Part shown: piece by piece, positions 1-7,612 of the stretch
Position numbering within the stretch: the first letter of the stretch is position 1
Layout: the number at the start of each line of letters is the position of its first letter
From: a virus
DNA: 22,017 nucleotides
Reading direction: 5' to 3' (one strand)
IMG/VR virus record: IMGVR_UViG_3300021090_000448
Span: 1-22,017 of that record
Made by a program: the position numbers and the translations under genes
The notes under the pieces: model-generated
Seen by the model: only the letters and a program-made list of their open reading frames with translations
Databases searched by the model: none
What the model was told of the DNA's origin: nothing

Positions 1-1155
1 GCCGCCACCCCCGGTGATCGAATTCGATCCGGTGTTCTGCGAGGTGATGGTGTTGTTCGCCGTGTTGCCGTTGACCGTGTTGTTGCCGGCGCCGAGCACG
101 ACATTGCGGATCAGGCAGCGGGCATCGCTGGCGCAGAGCCCATTGGCAATATTGCCCGGCGGGAATTCGCCGCCGCCGACACCATTGAGATTGGCAAGCT
201 GTGCTGAATCCGTGGTGGTCCAGGTACCGGGCGCAAGGTTCACAGTCATGTTGGTCGAGAACGCGGAGAAGTCGTAGGTGGCGACGCCACTACCGTCCCA
301 AATCGTCATGAACACTTTATTGGAATTCGTCCCGCTGCTGTTCTTTGGGACGCCCTGGCCGGTGCCGTTGATCGAATATTCCCCCGTGGTCGGGGACCAG
401 GCGTAGATGACCGGAATTCCATCTTGAGAAAAATTCGTGCCGTACATGAATTGGATGGCTGCGATGTCGTACATCATCAGCGTTTGCGGATAGCTGTCGT
501 CGGCGACGCTGATCGAATCAATGTCCGGGTCGCCGACATATGTCCTGTAGGCCATGACCGTGAACTGCATCGCATCGCCGTCCGCCGGCATCTTCGGGAA
601 CGATCCCAGGGCTCCCGCAAAAGGTCCAACGTGCGGATGTTTAAGTCCCAGTGTGTGGCCCATCTCGTGCCAGAATTCGATACGGGCATAGGTCCCAACG
701 TGTTGCGGATTGTTCCACAAGCCAGGATGAAACCAGGCATCGCCGCCTGATGGCTGGTCGCTGGGTGAGTGTCCAATCGCCTGCCCGCCGAAACTACCAC
801 CTGAAAAGGCGTAGCGCAGAACGGCATGCAGTGACGCGCTCTCGGTCAATTCTGTGAAGACGAGGCCCGAAATCTTCGCGTATGCTGCGGCACCGTCGAG
901 CATCGCGGTACGCTGTGACGCGCTAAAGGCTGCAAAGCTGACCGATGGATAGTTCGGCGGGTTGTATCCATCGTAAAATGAGCCGTCTGTCGGGAAGCTG
1001 ATGGTGAGTTCAGGCGAAGTCCACTTGATGCCTCCGGTAAACATCGCGTCGAGATAGTCGTCGCCGGTTGGCGCGAAACTAGTGGTCTGCGCGCCGGCAG
1101 GCGCAACACCGATGCCGAGCGCGACCAGCGCCGCGAGGAGAAGCCGTTTGATCAT
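1..1155 (-). CDS. Serralysin-like M10 zinc metalloprotease with Sec signal, cut by left window edge
   Basis: This frame stays open from an ATG at 1155 to base 1 (385 codons), so the C-terminus is missing. Residues 1-22 form a Sec signal (MIKRLLLAALVALGIGVAPAGA). The zinc site HEMGHTLGLKH has H163, E164, H167 and H173, the HExxHxxGxxH pattern of metzincins. A Met-turn (VMAY, M201) follows at the expected distance. Next come a serralysin-type MYDIAAIQFMYG segment and, at the edge, Gly/Asn-rich repeat-like sequence (VVLGAGNNTVNGNTANNTI) resembling degenerate RTX repeats. Its ATG overlaps the stop of the upstream GH9-like gene as ATGA, suggesting translational coupling. Two features are odd. Serralysins normally lack a Sec signal and leave by type I secretion, and here the Asp residues expected in calcium-binding repeats are mostly Asn. 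The family call is strong; the substrate is unknown. Confidence 0.88.
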   Translation of the reverse strand, partial: MIKRLLLAALVALGIGVAPAGAQTTSFAPTGDDYLDAMFTGGIKWTSPELTISFPTDGSFYDGYNPPNYPSVSFAAFSASQRTAMLDGAAAYAKISGLVFTELTESASLHAVLRYAFSGGSFGGQAIGHSPSDQPSGGDAWFHPGLWNNPQHVGTYARIEFWHEMGHTLGLKHPHVGPFAGALGSFPKMPADGDAMQFTVMAYRTYVGDPDIDSISVADDSYPQTLMMYDIAAIQFMYGTNFSQDGIPVIYAWSPTTGEYSINGTGQGVPKNSSGTNSNKVFMTIWDGSGVATYDFSAFSTNMTVNLAPGTWTTTDSAQLANLNGVGGGEFPPGNIANGLCASDARCLIRNVVLGAGNNTVNGNTANNTITSQNTGSNSITGGGG

Positions 1156-4100
1156 GCCGCCCGCCTATCGATCAGAACGTGGTTGTCGTTGGAGCCAAAG
1201 CGCGGCCGCCAGCCAGGCACCGGGTCCGTGCCGGTCGGCGCTCCTCCCAACGGATCGTTGCCGTCCCACGCGCTCAGGTACATCGCGATGGTATATTTTG
1301 GAACCTCGGTGCCGCCGATCGTGAACTCCATGCAGTGAATGATCAGCGACGCCTCGACGGGCGGCTCATAGAGCGGCCACGAATGGCGATAGGGCGTGAA
1401 GGTCTTGTGGACATCGTTGACGGCATCAGCCGTGCCGGTGATGTCCGGGAGATCGACGGTCTGCACCAACGGCCCGTTCGAATAGTTGAACACCACGGCG
1501 CCGAAGGCATAGCCCAACCAGCCCTGAAGATAAAATGTGCCGGTGCCATCGGGCACGATACCATCGCCGTATTCTTTCCTGTTGTTGTGCAGCTGTCCGA
1601 CGACATAGCGCGTGCCGATCCCCACGGTCAGCGATTGCCCGGCCGGGTTCGCCCCGTGATTGAAGGCCATCCCGCCGACGAGCCACTTGAGCGGCGCCGG
1701 ATCATAGGTCCCGGTCTTGATGAAACTGCGCATGTGCAGATGCACGCACATCCATCCGTCACCCAGCAGCGTTGTCCCCGAGTATCCGAAGTTCGCAGGA
1801 GAGAGCGCCGACTGAATATTGTCGTAAGCTTTCGGCGACACCGGATTGCCGAGATAGTTGGTCCCTTCCATCGAGGCGCGGATCGCGCCGTAGGCGTTAT
1901 CCCACTGGAAATCGTTGGCGTTGACCATGGTGGTGCCGGCACCCGAGTGCGGCGCCATGTACATCTCCCACATGGCACGAGCCGCTTCATTGATGAGCCC
2001 AACGCCAGAGGGGTACGAAGCGACAAAAGCATCTTGATACGCAATGTCGTTAGTCAGCCTGAACAGACAGGCGGCAGCCATGGCACGATAGCTGTAGTTC
2101 TGAGCACTCGGCGCCGAGGCCCCGTTCAACACCCCCGAGATCGTGACATCCATCGAGTCCTGGAGCTTTTTGTATTGATCGTCGGTCCACTGCGTCGCCG
2201 CCTGCATGCCGAGATCAGTTTTGTAATAGACGTCGCGAGCGCCGCCAGTGTTCGGCGCCGACCAATAGATTTCTTCGCTCCGATTCCATGCAAGGATAGC
2301 TGCCGACTCAAAGGCTGCGGCCTGCACCGGGCAGTCGGCCTTGGTCAAACAACTCGACATTTTTGCGAAATTGGCGGCGCAGATGTAGTTGGATAGGTGG
2401 TCACCAGCCGCCGCAATGTTGGTGCCCGACGCGATGAACGACGGCTCGAACGGGAAGTTGCCGACGTCGCCGTAGGTGGGATCGGAGCTCGCCCATTGGC
2501 CGCTGATGCACATGCCGCTGGCGTCTTGCGACTGACGATACACGTCAAGGGCGTGAATAGCCGAGCGCAGCAAGTCGCCGAGCTTGGCGGCCGTTCCGTT
2601 CCAGAACGACCCTAGATATGATTCAGGAGACGGAAGATTGAACGAAGTGTTTCGGGCGGCAAGGCACCATTCCCAAACATCCATCGGGTCCATGCACGTC
2701 GCCATCAAGTGCTGGAGCGCGTAGGAGTCGAGATCGGCGGCGTCCATGTGGGCGCCGCGAACGTTGATCCTCATCTTTGTGATCCAGGGCGGCGACCCGG
2801 CGGCGCCCTGCCGTGGCCACTCAAGCCCCGTGCCGTTCGTCGAGATGCTGCCATTCTGGCTTGAGAAGGCGGCCGGAAGATTGCTCCTGAAGACTTTGCA
2901 CCCGTCGACCCCGTCCGCATAGGTCATGTAGGGATAGGTCGTGTTGAAGCGGCCATCGATCGGGCAGCCGATGCGCTGGTGATACTCACCGCGCGCCATC
3001 ACGCTCGCCATGTTGTAGTAAACGTTGTCATTGATGCTGAAAGCATCGCTGACGCCGAGGCCGGGCACGTACCACCGATAGGTGCCCGGCGTGGTGAAAC
3101 CCGGCGCGTCGATGTCATAGACGTAAGTGCCATGAGTGCCCGCAAGATTGATCCTGATGATCTTGGCGGTCTGCCCTGATTGCCACGGGTTAGCCTTTTC
3201 CGACGCATTAACGGCCACCGCATCGCTGTCGAGCAGGTCGACAGTATCGCTGTCGATCACCAGCGCCGTGAACACCCCGCGGATGTTGCTGGTGTTGCCG
3301 GCATGCTCGAGCCATGTCGGGCCGCGCGCCGTCAGAGGCGTGATCGATTTGTTGGCACCGATGTAGCCGAGGCGGAACAGATCGCCGCTACTGAGTCCAT
3401 GACCAGGTGCCGTCACCCGGCACGGAATCTGGGTAATGTCGATGTTTGTGACGGCAATTTGCGCTTGGGTCGTGCTGTCATAGGGGATGCCCATGACGAT
3501 GCCGATGGGGGCATTATTCCAAGCCCCCGAGAACGTGGTGCCCTGGAGATCAAACTCGGTGTTGCTGATGCGGTTGACGATGTGGTGGCCTTGCGTGCCC
3601 GGTACCCCGACCGACGTTGCACCCTGCGCGTAAAGCAGCACCTTCATCCCGGAGCGCAGCACACAGTTCCGGGGACGATCCTGGATCGTCAGCCGGATGA
3701 CGCCGCCGGCTCCACTGCTGATGGCAGTGACATTGCCGATCCCATCGTTCATGTTCCCGAACCAAAATATTTTGGTCCAATCGAGATCGGTAGGAGAGCA
3801 TCGCAACGTCAGGTCCGTTGTGTGAACGACGGCCTTCGTCGTCGCGTTGATCAGATGCGCAGCATTGGTGCCGACCGCCCAGGAATAATCCATCGCGCCT
3901 TCGGTGGCATAACCGGGCACCCACAGCGACACCTTGCATCGCTTGTGGGTGTCGCCGGGACGGAAACCGGCTTGCGACGTGTGCAGCGCGACCGATCGCG
4001 TCGTCTTGTCATCGAACGTGAAGTTCTGAACTCCGAGCCCGAGGAAGGTCAGGTCGATCGAGTGCGCGGCCTGTGGAAGGCTGCCGCTCAGCTTCAAGAA

Positions 4101-4217
4101 TAGATAGTGTCGGAACTGACTGAGCCGCCCGAACAGGTTTGTTTGCTGCTGATGCGGCATCGACTTGCGATACACGGCCTGGACGATGAGGCCGCTGATC
4201 TCGGGCCAATTGGCCAC
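1152..4217 (-). CDS. C-terminal part of a split GH9-like (cellulase-fold) secreted hydrolase
   Basis: This 1021-codon frame opens with GTG at 4217, but meaningful sequence in the same frame reaches back to about 4313 (GWTALRIGRNNNFIRF, then NYLDRAAADNVANW). It is therefore most likely the downstream part of the gene starting at 5329, displaced by a one-base frameshift. Residues near 85-110 (LHTSQAGFRPGDTHKRCKV) and the segment ending YHQRIG resemble the Ig-like N-terminal domain of GH9 cellulases. HMDAAD (H490-D495) matches the GH9 WHDAGD motif. NHGANPAGQS (853-862) followed by H877 and R880 matches the GH9 signature that ends in HHR. I could not place the catalytic acid with certainty; Glu in CMEFTIGGTE is a candidate. 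The substrate is probably a glycan, but cellulose is not shown. It is coupled to the downstream protease gene by ATGA. Confidence 0.75.
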   Translation of the reverse strand: MANWPEISGLIVQAVYRKSMPHQQQTNLFGRLSQFRHYLFLKLSGSLPQAAHSIDLTFLGLGVQNFTFDDKTTRSVALHTSQAGFRPGDTHKRCKVSLWVPGYATEGAMDYSWAVGTNAAHLINATTKAVVHTTDLTLRCSPTDLDWTKIFWFGNMNDGIGNVTAISSGAGGVIRLTIQDRPRNCVLRSGMKVLLYAQGATSVGVPGTQGHHIVNRISNTEFDLQGTTFSGAWNNAPIGIVMGIPYDSTTQAQIAVTNIDITQIPCRVTAPGHGLSSGDLFRLGYIGANKSITPLTARGPTWLEHAGNTSNIRGVFTALVIDSDTVDLLDSDAVAVNASEKANPWQSGQTAKIIRINLAGTHGTYVYDIDAPGFTTPGTYRWYVPGLGVSDAFSINDNVYYNMASVMARGEYHQRIGCPIDGRFNTTYPYMTYADGVDGCKVFRSNLPAAFSSQNGSISTNGTGLEWPRQGAAGSPPWITKMRINVRGAHMDAADLDSYALQHLMATCMDPMDVWEWCLAARNTSFNLPSPESYLGSFWNGTAAKLGDLLRSAIHALDVYRQSQDASGMCISGQWASSDPTYGDVGNFPFEPSFIASGTNIAAAGDHLSNYICAANFAKMSSCLTKADCPVQAAAFESAAILAWNRSEEIYWSAPNTGGARDVYYKTDLGMQAATQWTDDQYKKLQDSMDVTISGVLNGASAPSAQNYSYRAMAAACLFRLTNDIAYQDAFVASYPSGVGLINEAARAMWEMYMAPHSGAGTTMVNANDFQWDNAYGAIRASMEGTNYLGNPVSPKAYDNIQSALSPANFGYSGTTLLGDGWMCVHLHMRSFIKTGTYDPAPLKWLVGGMAFNHGANPAGQSLTVGIGTRYVVGQLHNNRKEYGDGIVPDGTGTFYLQGWLGYAFGAVVFNYSNGPLVQTVDLPDITGTADAVNDVHKTFTPYRHSWPLYEPPVEASLIIHCMEFTIGGTEVPKYTIAMYLSAWDGNDPLGGAPTGTDPVPGWRPRFGSNDNHVLIDRRAA

Positions 4218-5329
4218 GTTGTCAGCTGCAGCGCGATCCAGGTAGTTGAGATTGGCAGTGTAGTTATCGAAACGGATGAAATTGTTGTTGCGGCCGATGC
4301 GAAGGGCGGTCCAGCCGGCGTGCCGTTGAACGGATTGGTGGCGGTCATGAACCCGCCCACCGAGACGGTGCCGCCGCTCGTGTAGACGTTCGCCTTTTGC
4401 GGGACGCCCCAGGTGTTATAGGTCGCAGCCGACCCAAACCCGTACTTCGCATTCCATGCCCAGAAATTCGCGATGTCGAGGGTGCTGCTATCCCAGACGG
4501 CGCCCCAGAACCACTGCGCATTCAATTCGTCGCCGAGGGTGCCAGCCACGCCGCGGATGTGCATGCGGGTGTTCGCCAAGATCGAGGTGCCGCCGCTCCA
4601 GCCGCCGCCGACGTAACCGCCATTGGTGTAGCCGGAGGCGCCGAGCGTCGCATAACTCGATCCGTTCAGAGTGACGTGCGTGCTGTCGGTGACTGTGACC
4701 GTCCAAGTGTTTTCAATGTCGTGAGCACCGGTCATGTTGTTGACCATCATGCTCGCGCCAGTAGTGATCCCCATTCCCGTCAACAGACCAGCGCCGAATT
4801 CCAGGCAGACCAGGCCGCCTACATTCGTGACGCCGTGAATGGCCAACATCCGCGCATATGTCGTGGCCGTGGCCGTGGACAGGCTGAGCCTGAACCCGCC
4901 GGATGGATTGGTCTGGATGTCAGTGACGGTCGCGCCGGCCGGCGGCGTGGACTCGACCATGGGGAACTGGCTGATCGAACTATCGCGGACCTCGATGCAG
5001 ATCATGTCGCGATCCGCCATCATGATCTCTTGCACTTGCAGCGGCGCCGCGTTGACGGTGCCGGGGAAACTCGCGGCAATGGCGACGACCGCCGAGGCTG
5101 CGAACCCCTTCAGGAGAGAGCGGCGGGTGATGTTAAATTTTCCGCCGCGCGCTTGCCACTTCATGCTCTCTTGTGCTGGAGGCGCCGACCGGAAGCGCGC
5201 CATGAGCTTGAATCGAAGGTGCGCCGCCGCATCTTTTTCGAGTAGATCGTAAGTCTGTGTAGTCAGGTATCGTTGCTGCTCAAGGCTGTGCTTGAGTTTC
5301 CCGACAAGCCGATGATCATGAAATGACAT
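4094..5329 (-). CDS. N-terminal part of the split GH9-like protein, with Tat signal
   Basis: I start this at the ATG at 5329. The GTG at 5437 is in frame but has no ribosome binding site and would add Pro/Cys-rich sequence. An ATG at 5164 (MKWQARGG) also has a weak purine tract and would place the Tat signal at the very N-terminus. The Tat motif is TRRSLLKGFAASAVVAIAAS, with cleavage likely near VNAAP. After it comes Gly/Thr-rich beta sequence up to NPFNGTPAG. From there to the stop at 4094 the frame reads low-complexity Ser/Thr and then basic sequence, which looks like out-of-frame translation, while the -1 frame continues sensibly into the 1152-4217 ORF. The intact protein would be about 1390 residues. 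The frameshift could be a sequencing error, a mutation or, less likely, recoding. Confidence 0.7.
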   Translation of the reverse strand: MSFHDHRLVGKLKHSLEQQRYLTTQTYDLLEKDAAAHLRFKLMARFRSAPPAQESMKWQARGGKFNITRRSLLKGFAASAVVAIAASFPGTVNAAPLQVQEIMMADRDMICIEVRDSSISQFPMVESTPPAGATVTDIQTNPSGGFRLSLSTATATTYARMLAIHGVTNVGGLVCLEFGAGLLTGMGITTGASMMVNNMTGAHDIENTWTVTVTDSTHVTLNGSSYATLGASGYTNGGYVGGGWSGGTSILANTRMHIRGVAGTLGDELNAQWFWGAVWDSSTLDIANFWAWNAKYGFGSAATYNTWGVPQKANVYTSGGTVSVGGFMTATNPFNGTPAGPPFASAATTISSVSITTLPISTTWIALQLTTWPIGPRSAASSSRPCIASRCRISSKQTCSGGSVSSDTIYS

Positions 5330-5352
5330 TCTCGTAACCCCGATTAATTTGT

Positions 5353-5369
5353 GGCCCCCAATGGGGGCC
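5353..5369. other. Perfect GC hairpin upstream of the GH9-like gene
   Basis: GGCCCCC, loop AAT, GGGGGCC forms a perfect 7-bp stem 23 bases before the ATG at 5329, inside one of the few real intergenic gaps (5330-5583). On the minus strand it is followed by ACAAATTAATC rather than a T run, so it is not a typical intrinsic terminator. It could be an RNA-stability or translation-control element for the GH9-like gene, or part of a long 5' leader of the plus-strand small ORF at 5430. The structure is visible; the role is unknown. Confidence 0.5.
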
Positions 5370-5429
5370 GGCGGCGGCGATAAGCACGCGCCCCTTGCGC
5401 GCACCGCTAGGTTGTGATTGGCTTGGGAA

Positions 5430-5576
5430 ATGCACACTACCGAAATGACCAGCGCACCTCACGATGACCGATCGAAGACGACGCGCTCAACCGTGCTCAA
5501 GCTGGCGCTGGCCATATATTTCCTGACCACCGTCCCGGCCGGATTTATGTTCGGTCTTTGGCTGTGCGGAGGATGA
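5430..5576 (+). CDS. Candidate plus-strand single-TM microprotein (48 aa)
   Basis: A short ORF in the 254-base gap between the two Tat-signal genes, in the opposite direction to its neighbours. The N-terminal half is polar and charged. The C-terminal half, LKLALAIYFLTTVPAGFMFG followed by LWLCGG, is a plausible transmembrane helix ending at the stop. An internal ATG (Met6) is an alternative start. Against it: the ribosome binding site is poor (TTGGGAA directly before ATG) and I see no convincing promoter. In its favour: it sits where no minus-strand gene lies, and the coherent hydrophobic segment is hard to explain as a shadow. A 40-codon minus-strand ORF over the same bases looks random by comparison. 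Confidence 0.35.
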   Translation: MHTTEMTSAPHDDRSKTTRSTVLKLALAIYFLTTVPAGFMFGLWLCGG

Positions 5577-5583
5577 CGCATGG

Positions 5584-6345
5584 TCACGGCCCCCATGTCG
5601 CAAATATGCCTACGGGATCAGTGCCTGCATCTTGGTCAGCAGTTAAAACAGTATTTCCTCCAGCAGTGAAATCAGCACACGCACCGCTGTGATAAGATAT
5701 GTTTTCGATAAACTCGTCGAAGCTTTCAATCAGGTTCGTCCAGCCAAAACTTCCCCCAGGCTGTAGATAGGCACAGTACCCAATTGCAGCACCATTTGCC
5801 GGAATAGTCAGCGTCACCGAAATTGGGTCAGCAGTCGAAGAATCTGTATCACTAGCAGTCGAACTAGCCGCCCCAGTCATTGCCCAAATACCAATACCGC
5901 ATCTCACGACTGCGGCGCCCGGCACCACAACAACATCACCGGTCGCTCCCGTTGGAACATCGGCGATAAACAACCCGACTCTATGATTTGTCCCGCCGAC
6001 CGCCTGAATTACAGAGGTAGCGGTTACGCCCCCGATGGTGACGCTCGAAAATGTAGGCGAGCCATTTCGGACCACTGCACCGACTATGATCTTACGATCA
6101 GCCGAGGCAGTTCCGAACGAACGTCCGCTGAATGTGTATGAGGACGCATTCGTGATATCGATCGCATGATCGGTTGCAACAATTGCAACGGAACCGCCCC
6201 CTCCACCGCCGCCGGGCTTCTTGCCGGCACCGGTCTGCATCAGCTGCGCGGCCGCCGGCCGGATGATCGCCGGCGCAGCCGGAATGAATAGCGTTGCGGC
6301 GGCGCCGAGAAGAAACCGGCGCCGGGGGATCAGCAGCTTGGCCAT
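5584..6345 (-). CDS. Tat-exported beta-rich protein with poly-Gly linker
   Basis: This 253-aa protein opens with a twin-arginine signal, IPRRRFLLGAAATLFIPAAP (Arg8-Arg10), with cleavage likely at AAAQ near residue 33. A run of seven Gly (45-51) separates the signal and stalk from a beta-sandwich-like domain (about 52-253) rich in Thr, Val and Gly, with elements such as VTIGGVTATSV and DVPTGATGDVVV. Similar domains occur in phage appendage proteins of rhizobial hosts; this is family-level recall, not a search. The start is supported by AAGGA nine bases upstream and lies 15 bases after the preceding stop. Its codons are visibly richer in A/T than its neighbours, which hints at separate acquisition. 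The function is unknown; binding to host-surface glycans is one possibility. Confidence 0.8.
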   Translation of the reverse strand: MAKLLIPRRRFLLGAAATLFIPAAPAIIRPAAAQLMQTGAGKKPGGGGGGGSVAIVATDHAIDITNASSYTFSGRSFGTASADRKIIVGAVVRNGSPTFSSVTIGGVTATSVIQAVGGTNHRVGLFIADVPTGATGDVVVVPGAAVVRCGIGIWAMTGAASSTASDTDSSTADPISVTLTIPANGAAIGYCAYLQPGGSFGWTNLIESFDEFIENISYHSGACADFTAGGNTVLTADQDAGTDPVGIFATWGP

Positions 6346-6360
6346 CTGATTAAATCCTTC

Positions 6361-7158
6361 TCAGGGCGTCTTGAAGTAGTGGACCATCGCCTGCACGGGG
6401 ACGCCGGCCGACGTGTTGATGCAAAGCGCATTGCTGGCCGCCGTCGCCAGGGCTGCCGGCGGCACATTGGGTTGCACTAAGCCGACCTGAGCGGTGAGCT
6501 GCCAAGCCGGGGTCATATTGGCGGCACCCGTCGCGCAGGCGGTGCCAGTGCCGTAGATGAGCTTCACATTGGCGGTGCCGCCAGACAGGATCGAAAGACC
6601 GCAGACATAAATCGTCTTGCCCGATGTCAGCGCGACAAGCTCCGTGGAGCCGTTGGTCGAGGCGTCATAGATCGCGGTGGCGTTGCAGGGTGACTGCACC
6701 GACAGCACGTTTGTCGTGCTCGGCACCCCCGGCGTCCCGACAGCCACAATCCCGGAGGTGAGATTCTGGTTGGTGCGCTTCTGCAAGGCGATCAGCGAGC
6801 AGGTGCCGTTGTCGCTGGCGCAAGCGGTATCGGCCTGGGCGCCGAGATCGACCATGGCGCCAGACGCGACAGCACCCGAGGCGATGCCACCCGACGCAAT
6901 ACCGCCCGAAGCCACGTTGACCTTGACCGCCGTGGCGTTCGCCCCGGTGTTCGCGACCGTGACCTGGATCGGATTGCTCGACGTGCCAACCTCCGTTCCC
7001 GATGAATTGATCAACACCTTGCCGAGGCAGGTCTTCGTGGTCTCGCATGTGAATCCCTTGAGCGTCGCGCCGGTACCGGGCGTGACCGCAAGGTCTTGTG
7101 CGTGCGCTGTCGCGGTCAGCGCCAACAGCAACGCGATGACGTAGCGGAAGTGCGTCAT
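6361..7158 (-). CDS. Secreted conserved phage-associated protein with ASG pentapeptide repeats
   Basis: A 265-aa protein with a clear Sec signal (MTHFRYVIALLLALTATAHA, then Q). It is preceded by a near-perfect Shine-Dalgarno AAGGAGGA, and the upstream stop lies four bases before the ATG. Residues about 80-102 contain four tandem five-residue units (ASGGI, ASGGI, ASGAV, ASGAM), a beaded motif seen in phage structural proteins. The rest is Thr/Ala/Gly-rich with several paired cysteines (for example ACASDNGTCSLIALQKRTNQ and TIYVCGL), compatible with a disulphide-stabilised extracellular beta fold. I recognise the general type as phage-associated but cannot assign a function. An appendage-related or periplasmic role is equally open. 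Confidence 0.8.
   Translation of the reverse strand: MTHFRYVIALLLALTATAHAQDLAVTPGTGATLKGFTCETTKTCLGKVLINSSGTEVGTSSNPIQVTVANTGANATAVKVNVASGGIASGGIASGAVASGAMVDLGAQADTACASDNGTCSLIALQKRTNQNLTSGIVAVGTPGVPSTTNVLSVQSPCNATAIYDASTNGSTELVALTSGKTIYVCGLSILSGGTANVKLIYGTGTACATGAANMTPAWQLTAQVGLVQPNVPPAALATAASNALCINTSAGVPVQAMVHYFKTP
6853..6912 (-). repeat. Four tandem 15-bp units encoding ASG(G/A)x
   Basis: Read on the minus strand, four consecutive 15-base units encode ASGGI, ASGGI, ASGAV and ASGAM. Ser codons TCG/TCT and Gly codons GGC/GGT alternate, so the amino-acid repeat is kept better than the base sequence. It lies in the 265-aa secreted protein and probably forms an extended or beaded segment. Copy number could vary between related phages. 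Confidence 0.75.
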
Positions 7159-7162
7159 GGCT

Positions 7163-7420
7163 TTAGTCCTCCTTCTTGGATTCGGGGTCCGGCGCCGGGG
7201 GCGGCGGGGTTGGCTTATCTTGCGCGGCGATTTGCGCCTGCAATTGCTGGATCAGCACGGCGACGTCCTTGTAGGGAAGCTCGGCGAGCGCCCGACCGAT
7301 CGTCTGCACTTGTGGCGAGGTCACGGTCAGCGTGAAGGTCTTCTCTTGCGCGAGCACCGGCCCACTGAGCAGCAGAGGCAGCACCACGAGCGCGACGCTT
7401 GTCACCTTGGTCGTTCTCAT
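7163..7420 (-). CDS. Small secreted protein with phage-type LAELPY/LIQQLQAQ helix motif
   Basis: 85 aa starting at MRTTKVTSVALVVLPLLLSG. The start ATG overlaps the preceding stop as TGATG, and a longer in-frame ORF upstream is a shadow of the microprotein gene. The Sec signal ends near PVLAQ. The mature part, FTLTVTSPQVQTIGRALAEL then PYKDVAVLIQQLQAQIAAQ, is a two-helix motif I recognise from small phage proteins of rhizobial hosts, which usually lack a signal peptide. The tail is Pro-rich and then charged (PTPPPPAPDPESKKED). The function is unknown; its presence in an exported form is the unusual point. Confidence 0.75.
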   Translation of the reverse strand: MRTTKVTSVALVVLPLLLSGPVLAQEKTFTLTVTSPQVQTIGRALAELPYKDVAVLIQQLQAQIAAQDKPTPPPPAPDPESKKED

Positions 7421-7602
7421 CAAAGTGCTCCGAGATACTGGCTGTTGCAGGGATCGGTGAAGTCGAGCGCGTTGCTGCAGGATGGCGGCGAGCCGTTCGA
7501 CCCGCCTGGCCCGACTCCCAGGAGCAGCAATTGCGCCGATGCTCCGCACGCGGCGGCAATCAAGATGCCGGCCACGGCGATGACCTTGACGAACCGCGTC
7601 AC
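7420..7602 (-). CDS. Secreted microprotein, paralogue 2 of the CNSQYLGA pair
   Basis: 60 aa from a GTG start at 7602, chosen because GAGGG lies about eight bases upstream and the hydrophobic signal (VTRFVKVIAVAGILIAAACG) then begins at residue 1. An upstream ATG at 7641 is in frame but lies inside the previous gene. After a Gly/Ser/Pro spacer the protein ends in SCSNALDFTDPCNSQYLGAL. The protein at 8047-8256 ends almost identically, so the two are paralogues. The stop overlaps the next start as TGATG. Two conserved Cys could form a disulphide. The AAC preceding GASAQ could alternatively be read as a weak lipobox. The function is unknown. Confidence 0.7.
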   Translation of the reverse strand: MTRFVKVIAVAGILIAAACGASAQLLLLGVGPGGSNGSPPSCSNALDFTDPCNSQYLGAL

Positions 7603-7612
7603 GGTGTAGCCC

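Noticed and set aside
846-1109. 87-codon minus-strand ORF
   Set aside because: It is out of frame with the serralysin-like gene, which has a signal peptide and zinc site in the correct frame across the same bases.
1179-2396. 405-codon plus-strand ORF opposite the GH9-like gene
   Set aside because: No recognisable motifs, His/Arg-rich composition, and the opposite strand carries GH9 signatures.
4313-4322. Programmed -1 ribosomal frameshift
   Set aside because: No X-XXY-YYZ slippery heptamer and no obvious downstream pseudoknot; treated as a mutation or sequencing error instead.
5330-5437. N-terminal extension of the GH9-like gene to GTG 5437
   Set aside because: No ribosome binding site, Pro/Cys-rich low-quality sequence, and it crosses the GC hairpin; ATG 5329 or 5164 is preferred.
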